NCBI RefSeq assembly: GCF_014199915.1
Contig: NZ_JACHOO010000003.1
Span: 387,690 to 451,689 of the forward strand
DNA: 64,000 nucleotides
Reading direction: 5' to 3'
From: Prosthecomicrobium pneumaticum
GTDB taxonomy: Bacteria; Pseudomonadota; Alphaproteobacteria; Rhizobiales; Kaistiaceae
Part shown: positions 57,341 to 64,000 of the stretch, piece by piece
Layout: every line of letters begins with the position of its first letter
Numbering within the stretch: the stretch's first letter is position 1
Notes under the pieces: model-generated
Told to the model about the DNA's origin: nothing
The model's input: the letters and a program-made list of their open reading frames with translations, nothing else
Databases searched by the model: none
Program-made: the position numbers and the translations under genes

Positions 57341-59422
57341 CTACCGGCCCTCGCGATACCAGGTTGCGGCCACCGCGCCGATGAGGAGGGCGAGGCCGAG
57401 GAAGCCCGAGAACAGCGGCAGCCGGTCCACGCCCTTCAGAACCGACGCCTCGGTCGTGCGGATGCCGATCCAGCCGGAGCCGGCCATGGCACGGCCGTCG
57501 CCGCGCACCGGGACCACCCTCGGCGTATCGAGCGTGCCCTCCGGCGCCATCCGGGCGAGGCCGCCGCCGGTCGCCTCGACCGCGGGGGCGAGCTTGTCCG
57601 CCGTCGAGCGGACCTCGGTGAATTCGCGCGGATCGGCGGGGCCGACATGCACGAAGGCGCGGCGCTCGCCATCCTCGGCGCGCCACAGGCCGATCTCGTC
57701 GGCCGTCACGTCCGCCCGGAAGAGGCCGGGGCCTGCCGGCGCGAGCGTCAGCGTGCGGGTGGCGCCGGACGGCGCGCGCAGCGTCACCGGCCCCACCGCG
57801 TCCTGCATGGTCTGCCGCTCGACGGTGAGCCGGTCGCCGGCCGCCCGCGCCCGCAGCGCCTCCTCCTCGAGATCGGGCTCCTTCATCAGCCAGTGCGCCA
57901 GCCGGCGCAGCAGGTCGACATGCGGGCCGCCGCCCTCGAAGCCGCGCGCCCACAGCCAGGCGTGATCCGACAGGAGGAGGGCGACACGGCCGGCACCGAC
58001 CCGGTTGAGCACGAGGAGGGGATCGTTCTCCGCACCCGACATCACCACTTCGCCGGCCGGCCGCTCGACCTCGACCTGCCGGAACCAGCGGCTCCAGCGC
58101 GGCGGGTCGGCGTCGCCGCCCTCGAGACCGCGGGTCACCGGATGGCGGCGGCCGACATCGGTGACGCGGGGCGAGAACGGCTCTTCGAGGATCCGGCCGG
58201 TCGGCGCCGCCGGCAGGACGACCGAGAGCGGCGTGTCGTAGAGGCTGCCGTCCTCGGCATAGTCCGGCCCCGAGGCGACCAGCACGGCGCCGCCGTCGCG
58301 CACATAGCGGGCGATGTTGTCGAAGTAGAGGATCGGCAGCACGCCGCGCTGTGCATAGCGGTCGAAGATGATCAGGTCGAACTGGTCGATCTTCACCGAG
58401 AACAGCTCGCGCGTCGGGAAGGCGATCAGCGACAATTCGTTGATCGGCGTGCCGTCCTGCTTCTCCGGCGGGCGCAGGATGGTGAAATGGACGAGATCGA
58501 CCGAGGCGTCGGACTTCAGGAGATTGCGCCAGATCCGCTCGCCGGCGTGCGGCTCGCCCGAAACGAGAAGCACGCGCAGATTCTCGCGGATGCCCTCGAT
58601 CGTCACGGCGGCGCGGTTGTTGACCGGGGTCAGCTCGCCCTCGAGCGGCGCGGCCTCGAATTCGAGGATGTTCGGTCCGCCATGGGCGATGTCGACGGTG
58701 AGCCGGTTGGCCTCGCCGGCGGTCACGGTCGCGGCGGCGAAGGGCTCGCCGTCGCGCATCACGGTCACGGCGACGCGGGCGCCGGGCGGCGCGCCGTCGT
58801 CGAGCACGGCGTATTCGATCGTCTGCGCCTCGCCCACGATGCCGAAGCGCGGCGCCTCGCGGATGACGATCCGCCGGTCGGTCTCGTCGCCCCGGCCCGA
58901 CAGGAGCACGTGCAGCGGCGCCCCGCCGAACAGCGCGCCGGAGGGCGCCTGCGGCACGTCGTGCACCTGGCCGTCGGTCAGCATGACGACGGCGCCGATC
59001 CGCTCGGGCGGCACATCGGCGAGGGCGGCGCGCGCCGCCTCGAAGAGCTCCGTACCATCGGTCATGGCGCCGTCCGCACGCCGGCCGGCCGGCACGACGC
59101 GCAGCTCGATATCGCGCAGGTCGCCGAAGCGCGCGGCGAGCGCGTCGCGCATCTGCGCCGTCACGGCTTCCCGCCCGTCGAGCCCCTGGCTCGGGCTCTC
59201 GTCGGTGATCACCGCGACGATGGTCGACAGGGGCGCGCGGTCCTCGCGCAGCAGCGACGGCCCGGCGAGCGCGAGGGCGAGGGCGCCGAGGGCGACCCCG
59301 CGCAGCACGCCGCCCCGCTGCCGCCGCGAGAGGGCGAGGCCGAACAGCGCCGCCGCGACGAGGGCGAGCGCCGCGACGAGCCAGAGCGGCACGAGGGGCG
59401 AGAAGGCGATCGACCAGGTCAT
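57341..59422 (-). CDS. Large membrane protein with glutamine-amidotransferase-like domain
   Basis: The 693-residue product has two N-terminal membrane helices, a VWA-like start (STIVAVITDESPSQG), a beta-rich region, a GATase1-like flavodoxin-fold region (IDQFDLIIFDRYAQRGVLPILYFDNIARYVRDGGAVLVASGPDYA) and a C-terminal membrane helix. The amidotransferase Cys is absent, so it is likely structural. It is the last gene of the MoxR operon, which in other bacteria helps maturation or stress tolerance. Confidence 0.75.
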   Translation of the reverse strand: MTWSIAFSPLVPLWLVAALALVAAALFGLALSRRQRGGVLRGVALGALALALAGPSLLREDRAPLSTIVAVITDESPSQGLDGREAVTAQMRDALAARFGDLRDIELRVVPAGRRADGAMTDGTELFEAARAALADVPPERIGAVVMLTDGQVHDVPQAPSGALFGGAPLHVLLSGRGDETDRRIVIREAPRFGIVGEAQTIEYAVLDDGAPPGARVAVTVMRDGEPFAAATVTAGEANRLTVDIAHGGPNILEFEAAPLEGELTPVNNRAAVTIEGIRENLRVLLVSGEPHAGERIWRNLLKSDASVDLVHFTILRPPEKQDGTPINELSLIAFPTRELFSVKIDQFDLIIFDRYAQRGVLPILYFDNIARYVRDGGAVLVASGPDYAEDGSLYDTPLSVVLPAAPTGRILEEPFSPRVTDVGRRHPVTRGLEGGDADPPRWSRWFRQVEVERPAGEVVMSGAENDPLLVLNRVGAGRVALLLSDHAWLWARGFEGGGPHVDLLRRLAHWLMKEPDLEEEALRARAAGDRLTVERQTMQDAVGPVTLRAPSGATRTLTLAPAGPGLFRADVTADEIGLWRAEDGERRAFVHVGPADPREFTEVRSTADKLAPAVEATGGGLARMAPEGTLDTPRVVPVRGDGRAMAGSGWIGIRTTEASVLKGVDRLPLFSGFLGLALLIGAVAATWYREGR

Positions 59423-59429
59423 CCGGGCC

Positions 59430-62246
59430 TCACTGGCCGAGCCGTTCGAGGAGGGCCGGGACGTGAACCTGGTCGGCCTTGTAATTGCCGGTGAGGGTAT
59501 ACATCACGATGTTCACGCCGGTGCGCAGCGCCATCTCGCGCTGGCGCGGGTCGGGCGGCACGGTCGGGTAGAGCCACTGCCCGGAATCGTCCATCGCCCA
59601 GGCGGCGGCGAAGTCGTTCTCGGTGATCAGCACCGAGGACACGCCGTCGCCGGGCCGGGCCGGCCGGTCGGCGGTCGCGGGGTCCGTTTCGTCGCCCGCC
59701 GAGGCCTCGACCCAGAGCGGTCCGCCCTCATAGCGGCCGGGAAAATCCCCGAGCAGATAGAAGGCCTTGGTCAGCACGTGATTGCCCGGCACCGGCTCGA
59801 GGGGCGGGATGTCGAGATCGCGCAGCATGGCCCGGAGCCGCTCCGCCGCGGGCGTGCCGGCGAAGGCGGTTCCGGCCCGGTCGATCTGGTCGCGCGTGTC
59901 GAAGAGCACCGAGCCGCCCTCCTTCATATAGGCGCCGAGCCGGGCGAGGGCGGCCGAGTCCGGCATCGGCGCCGCGGCGTCGACCGGCCAGTAGAGGAGC
60001 GGGAAGAAGGCGAGCTCGTCACGGGCGAGATCGACACCGATCGGCTCGCCCGGCTCGAGCGTGGTGCGCTCGGAGAGAACGCGCGAAAGGCCGGCAAGGC
60101 CCTGCCGGCTGATCTCGTCGACAGCCGGATCGCCGGTCATCACATAGGCGAGATGGGTGGCGTTGGCCGCCTCGACGAAGAAGGCGTCGCCGGCCGGGTC
60201 CGCCGTCTGGGCGAGGGCGGGCGGCGGCGCTGCGGCAAGCAGCAGCGCGCCGCCGAGGAGGGCCGCGGCGGCGGCGCGGCGGCGGAGCCGCAGGCCGCCC
60301 TGGAGCGCCATGACGGCGAGCGCGTCGGCGGCGAGAAGGACGAAGGCGAGGAGGAGCAGCGGCGGCGCGAGATCGCGCGGCTTGGTGGTCGGATAGGCCG
60401 CTACGGTCGCGCCCGCCAGCGCCCGCGCATCGAAAGGCGGGAAGGCGGCATCGCGGTCGAGGAGGTTGACGGCGCGGAAGCCGTCCTCGGCGCCGTAGAG
60501 GCCCGGCGGCGTCTGCCGTCCGGGCGCGATCGGGCCGGCGCCCCCGGCGAGCGGCCGGGCGTTGGGGTCGGATGTGGCGAAGCGGCCGAAGCCGTCCAGC
60601 AGCCGGAAGGGTGGCAGCAGCGCGCCGGCGGCTTCGCCCGGCGCATCGCCGCTCGGGCGGGCGGCCGAGAAGGCGATGATCCGGCGCAGCATCTCGACGA
60701 AGGTCCCGGAAAGGGGGAGGTTCGACCAGGTGGTGTCGGCGGTGACGTGGAAGAGCACGATCGAGCCGGAGCCGAGCCGGCCCGCGGTGACGAGCGGCGT
60801 GCCGTCGGCGAGCGTCGCCCAGGTGCGATCGGGCAGCGTGCCGTCGGGCTCGGCGAGCACCTGCCGGGTGACCTCGACGTCGTCCGGCACGGCAAGGCCG
60901 GCGAAGGGGCCGGCTGCGGAGAAGGCGGCGAGCTTCTGCGGCGTCTGCCAGGAGAGGCTGCCGCCGAGCACGCGGCCGCCGGCGCGCAGCCGGACCGGCA
61001 CGAGCGCGTCCGGCTCGCCGGTCGCTCCGGCGAGCCGGGGGCCGGCGAAGCGCAGCAGCGTGCCGCCGGCCCGGACGAAGGCGGCGACGCGGGCTTCGGT
61101 CTCGGGCGGCAGCGTGCCGATATCGGCCATGGCGATGACCGAGACGCCGGCATCGATCAGCTCCGGGATGGCGACCGCGGCATTCGCCTCGCGCGGGGCG
61201 ATCGGATCGGCGAAGGGCGCGACGGCGCGCTCGATGTAATAGAGCGGCGAGAGGAGGGGCTGTGCGGTATCGCTCGACGCGCCGGAGATCAGGCCGATGC
61301 GCCGCCGCCGGAAGCGCTCGTCGACGAGCTGGACGGCGCCGGCCGTCGCCTCTCCGGCCATGTCGAGGCGGACGATCTCGTTGCGCAGTTCCACCGGCAG
61401 GGTGAAGCGCGCGGTGGCGGTCGCCGCACCGGCGGGGAAGGAGAAGCCGGCCTCGCCGACGATGCGGCCCTGCAGGTCGAGCGCCCGCACGACACCCGCA
61501 TCGGCGGCGGCGGTCTGGTTGCGCAGCAGCGGCACGGCGAGCGCGTCGGCCGAGGAGTCGGGCGGCAGCAGGCCGCCGAGCCTCTCGCCGGGATCGCTGT
61601 AGACGGTCGCCGGCGCGGCGATGCGGCTGCCGAGGAAGGCGGCGAAACGCTCGGCATCGGCGCCGCCGATCCCCTCGGCGAGCCAGGCCACCCCGCCGAA
61701 CGGCGTCCGGCCCGCCGCCGCGGCAAGCGGTGCTTCGAGGGCAGCGCGGTCGCTCGCATAGGGGCGCGGCGCGAGCGCGTCGAGCCGGGCCCGCGCGGCG
61801 GCGGCATCGCCGGGCGCGAGCTCCTGGTCGGCGCCGTCGGCGCTGGCGGCGAGCGCGATCGGCCGGCCGGCGGCCTCGGCGAGCGCGACGATGCGGCGTG
61901 CCGTCTCGATCCGGCCCGCCCAGCCGGCGGCGGAGGACCAGCCATTGTCGATGACGATCAGGAGCGGGCCTTCGCCCGGCGCGGTCTCGTCGGACGGACG
62001 CCAGACCGGTCCGGCGAGCGCGAGGATGATGAAGGCGGCGAGGAGGAGCCGCAATGCGGTGAGCCACCAGGGGCTGCGCGCCGGCTCCTCCTCGCGCTTC
62101 GCGAGCTCGGCGAGGATGCGGGCGGGCGGAAAGCGCTCGAGCCGCGGCCGCGGCGGGGTGAGCCGCAACAGCCACCAGATCGCCGGCAGGAGGACGAGCG
62201 CGGCGAGCACGGCCGGGGCGGCGAAGGCGAGCGGCAGGCCGGTCAC
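59430..62246 (-). CDS. BatA-type N-terminal / DUF4159 membrane protein
   Basis: The 938-residue product has the double membrane helix N-terminal domain (LPLAFAAPAVLAALVLLPAIWWLLRLTPPRP), a degenerate VWA domain (LLIVIDNGWSSAAGW instead of DxSxS), a middle of unknown function with two further helices and a signal-like stretch (ALLLAAAPPPALAQT) about residue 700, and the C-terminal DUF4159 (HLAYVMTGDPAVDEISRQGLAGLSRVL). The GTG start at 62246 overlaps the DUF58 stop (GTGA). Belongs to the MoxR-DUF58 system. Confidence 0.85.
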   Translation of the reverse strand: MTGLPLAFAAPAVLAALVLLPAIWWLLRLTPPRPRLERFPPARILAELAKREEEPARSPWWLTALRLLLAAFIILALAGPVWRPSDETAPGEGPLLIVIDNGWSSAAGWAGRIETARRIVALAEAAGRPIALAASADGADQELAPGDAAAARARLDALAPRPYASDRAALEAPLAAAAGRTPFGGVAWLAEGIGGADAERFAAFLGSRIAAPATVYSDPGERLGGLLPPDSSADALAVPLLRNQTAAADAGVVRALDLQGRIVGEAGFSFPAGAATATARFTLPVELRNEIVRLDMAGEATAGAVQLVDERFRRRRIGLISGASSDTAQPLLSPLYYIERAVAPFADPIAPREANAAVAIPELIDAGVSVIAMADIGTLPPETEARVAAFVRAGGTLLRFAGPRLAGATGEPDALVPVRLRAGGRVLGGSLSWQTPQKLAAFSAAGPFAGLAVPDDVEVTRQVLAEPDGTLPDRTWATLADGTPLVTAGRLGSGSIVLFHVTADTTWSNLPLSGTFVEMLRRIIAFSAARPSGDAPGEAAGALLPPFRLLDGFGRFATSDPNARPLAGGAGPIAPGRQTPPGLYGAEDGFRAVNLLDRDAAFPPFDARALAGATVAAYPTTKPRDLAPPLLLLAFVLLAADALAVMALQGGLRLRRRAAAAALLGGALLLAAAPPPALAQTADPAGDAFFVEAANATHLAYVMTGDPAVDEISRQGLAGLSRVLSERTTLEPGEPIGVDLARDELAFFPLLYWPVDAAAPMPDSAALARLGAYMKEGGSVLFDTRDQIDRAGTAFAGTPAAERLRAMLRDLDIPPLEPVPGNHVLTKAFYLLGDFPGRYEGGPLWVEASAGDETDPATADRPARPGDGVSSVLITENDFAAAWAMDDSGQWLYPTVPPDPRQREMALRTGVNIVMYTLTGNYKADQVHVPALLERLGQ

Positions 62247-63166
62247 GCGGTGCCTCCGGGAGCGGCCCGTTCGGCGAGCCGGGCGTAGAGGGCGAGGAGG
62301 GGCTCGGTGGCCGGCCGGTCGGTGCGGTGGGTCATGTAGGACCAGCCGAAACGCCGGCAGAGCCCGCCGAGCCGTTCGCGCCGGGCGGCGAGACGCTGCC
62401 GGTAGTCGGCGGCGATCCGTTCGGCACGGCCGACGGTCCAGGTGAAGCCGCTCTCGGGATCGCGGAATTCTGTGCGGCCGGCGAAGGGGAAGGTCTCCTC
62501 GACCGGATCGCGCACCTCGACGAGATGGCCGGTCGCGCCCGCGCGGGCGATCGCCGTCAGCCGCGCTTCGATCTCGTCGAGCGGATCGAGGAAATCGCCG
62601 AACAGCATCACGTCGGCGAAGCGGCCGATCCGGTCGGCGGCCGGCACACCGCCGGCCAGTACCCGCTCGTCGGCATGGGCGAGGCCGGTCGCCAGCCGCT
62701 CGGCGGCGTTGCGGCCGAGGATCGGGTCGGTGAGCCCTGGAAAGCCGACCCGCTCGCCGGCCGCCGACAGCATGTCGGCCATGGCGAGGAGGAGGACGAG
62801 CGCACGGTCCCGCTTCGGCGCGGCGGCGAGCGGCGAGCGGAACTGCATCGAGGCCGAGAGGTCGGCCCACAGCCAGACGGTGTGGGTCGCCTCCCACTCC
62901 CGCTCGCGGACATAGAGATGATCGTCGCGCGCCGAACGGCGCCAGTCGATCCGGCCGGCGGCTTCGCCGGCGATGAACGGGCGGAACTGCCAGAAGGTCT
63001 CGCCCGGCCCGGCGCGGCGGCGGCCGTGCCAGCCGGTCAGCACCGTCGCCGCGACGCGGCGGGCCTCGACGAGGAGGTCGGGCAGGCTCTCGGCGAGCGT
63101 CTTCGCGGCGGTGAGCGCCGGGAGGACGGCACCGGCGAGCCCGGCTTCCGCGTCGCGCACCGCCAT
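62243..63166 (-). CDS. DUF58 domain protein
   Basis: The 307-residue product has GETFWQFRPFIAGEAAGRIDWRRSARDDHLYVREREWEATHTVWLWADLSASMQF, the DUF58 core (RxY/DWR-SAR) with a VWA-like D-x-S-x-S (DLSAS), around residues 55-110. DUF58 proteins are partners of MoxR AAA ATPases. It starts 1 base after the MoxR stop and overlaps the next gene by GTGA. Confidence 0.9.
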   Translation of the reverse strand: MAVRDAEAGLAGAVLPALTAAKTLAESLPDLLVEARRVAATVLTGWHGRRRAGPGETFWQFRPFIAGEAAGRIDWRRSARDDHLYVREREWEATHTVWLWADLSASMQFRSPLAAAPKRDRALVLLLAMADMLSAAGERVGFPGLTDPILGRNAAERLATGLAHADERVLAGGVPAADRIGRFADVMLFGDFLDPLDEIEARLTAIARAGATGHLVEVRDPVEETFPFAGRTEFRDPESGFTWTVGRAERIAADYRQRLAARRERLGGLCRRFGWSYMTHRTDRPATEPLLALYARLAERAAPGGTA

Positions 63167-63167
63167 C

Positions 63168-64000
63168 TCAGCCGAGCCTTGCCTTGAGGCTCCCGATCAC
63201 CTCCCGCACGGTGAGGCCATCCGCACGGGCGGCGAAGGAGAGGCTCATGCGGTGCTGCAGCACAGGCTCGGCGAGCGCGAGAACATCGTCGATCGACGGC
63301 GCGTAACGGCCGTCGAGCAGCGCCCGGGCGCGCACGGCGAGCATCAGCGCCTGGCTCGCACGCGGCCCGGGACCCCAGGCGATCGCGGCGCCGAGGGTCT
63401 TGTCGGCGATCGTGCCGGGCCGCGCCGAGCGGACGAGCTCGAGGATCGCCTCGACGACGCTCTCGCCGACCGGAATGCGGCGGACCAGCTGCTGCATGCG
63501 GCGCAGATCCTCGCCCGACATCACCCGCTGCGGCTTCGCCTCCTCCGCGCCGGTGGTCTCGAACAGCATCCGCCGCTCGGCCTCGCGATCGGGATAGACG
63601 ACGTCGATCTGCAGCAGGAAACGGTCGAGCTGTGCCTCGGGGAGGGGATAGGTGCCCTCCTGTTCGAGCGGGTTCTGCGTGGCGAGCACGTGGAAGGGCG
63701 CCGGCAGGTCGTGGCGCTGGCCGGCGACGGTGACATGGTATTCCTGCATCGCCTGCAGGAGGGCCGACTGGGTGCGCGGGCTCGCCCGGTTGATCTCGTC
63801 GGCCATCAGGAGCTGCGCGAACACCGGGCCGCGCACGAAGCGGAAGGCGCGCCGTCCCTCGGCATCGGTGTCCATCACTTCGGAGCCGAGAATGTCGGAG
63901 GGCATCAGGTCGGGCGTGAACTGGACGCGCCGCTCCTCGAGCCCGAGCACGATGCCGAGCGTCTCGACGAGCTTCGTCTTGGCGAGGCCCGGCACGCCGA
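63168..64000 (-). CDS. MoxR-family AAA ATPase (cut by window edge)
   Basis: At least 277 residues are in the window. Walker A (GVPGLAKTKL, the end of GxPGxxKT) is at the very edge, then MPSDILGSEVMD, QLLMADEINRASPRTQSALLQAMQEY (Walker B and the MoxR signature), VLATQNPLEQEGTYPLPEAQLDRFL (sensor 1) and the C-terminal lid. The N-terminus lies beyond base 64000. It starts the operon seen here and acts as an ATP-driven chaperone for VWA proteins. Confidence 0.93.
   Translation of the reverse strand, partial: GVPGLAKTKLVETLGIVLGLEERRVQFTPDLMPSDILGSEVMDTDAEGRRAFRFVRGPVFAQLLMADEINRASPRTQSALLQAMQEYHVTVAGQRHDLPAPFHVLATQNPLEQEGTYPLPEAQLDRFLLQIDVVYPDREAERRMLFETTGAEEAKPQRVMSGEDLRRMQQLVRRIPVGESVVEAILELVRSARPGTIADKTLGAAIAWGPGPRASQALMLAVRARALLDGRYAPSIDDVLALAEPVLQHRMSLSFAARADGLTVREVIGSLKARLG

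Noticed and set aside
58368-62288. A 1306-codon open frame on the forward strand
   Set aside because: Antisense to the MoxR-operon membrane proteins, low complexity and no domain or ribosome site.

Overview
The window is high-GC, densely coded DNA. Dominant ATC/GTC/CTC codon use, many ATGA/GTGA start-stop overlaps, and a Rhizobium-type rhamnose (rha) locus, a bifunctional aldolase/dehydrogenase RhaD and an alphaproteobacterial NUDIX-type NAD regulator all point to an alphaproteobacterium, most likely in the Hyphomicrobiales (Rhizobiales). I see no rRNA, tRNA, CRISPR array, prophage or insertion sequence. Metabolism looks chromosomal, aerobic and geared to scavenging sugars and amines.

Layout. 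0-3.4 kb: the start of a glutathione S-transferase, then a tight three-gene reverse operon for envelope lipid or glycan modification (CDP-alcohol transferase, FkbM methyltransferase, membrane sulfatase-fold transferase). 3.5-3.7 kb: a probable structured small RNA ending in a strong intrinsic terminator. 3.9-9.4 kb: fucose mutarotase FucU, a MarR/Bcr-CflA pair divergent from DoxX, a molybdopterin sulfite-oxidase-like enzyme with its flavin reductase, and a NUDIX-winged-helix regulator. 9.4-17.2 kb: a flavin monooxygenase divergent from a NitT/TauT-type ABC importer, a Gfo/Idh oxidoreductase, and a 3-ketoacid CoA-transferase. 17.2-19.6 kb: an SDR, ArfB and two small unknown genes.

19.7-29.4 kb is a rhamnose-type locus: rhaD on the minus strand, then rhaR-rhaT-rhaP-rhaQ-rhaS-rhaK on the plus strand. 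ATTGCA-type operator repeats lie between rhaD and rhaR. rhaI and rhaU are not here, and a block of GC-rich interspersed repeats sits where rhaU might be expected. 29.8-38.8 kb is the most interesting cluster: an RpiR regulator divergent, across an almost perfect 23-bp palindrome, from an operon for an N-formylglutamate-amidohydrolase-like enzyme, a TRAP transporter (dctQMP), a glutamine-synthetase-like ligase, an aldehyde dehydrogenase and an iron alcohol dehydrogenase. Together these fit a gamma-glutamylation route for an imported amine or amino alcohol.

38.9-44.5 kb holds single genes (metallophosphoesterase, YbaK-type deacylase, peptide-binding protein, two glycine-zipper lipoproteins, aldo-keto reductase). 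44.6-51.3 kb is a reverse imelysin iron-uptake operon: a Cys-rich unknown, imelysin, multicopper oxidase, di-heme cytochrome, a second imelysin, and DUF1513. Back to back with it, 51.6-54.6 kb is a zinc importer operon headed by a small His-rich membrane protein under a Zur-box-like site. 54.8-57.3 kb carries kdgK, a NUDIX gene, an acetyltransferase and a small membrane protein. 57.3 kb to the end is a reverse MoxR-DUF58-DUF4159-membrane-protein operon, and the moxR gene runs off the right edge.
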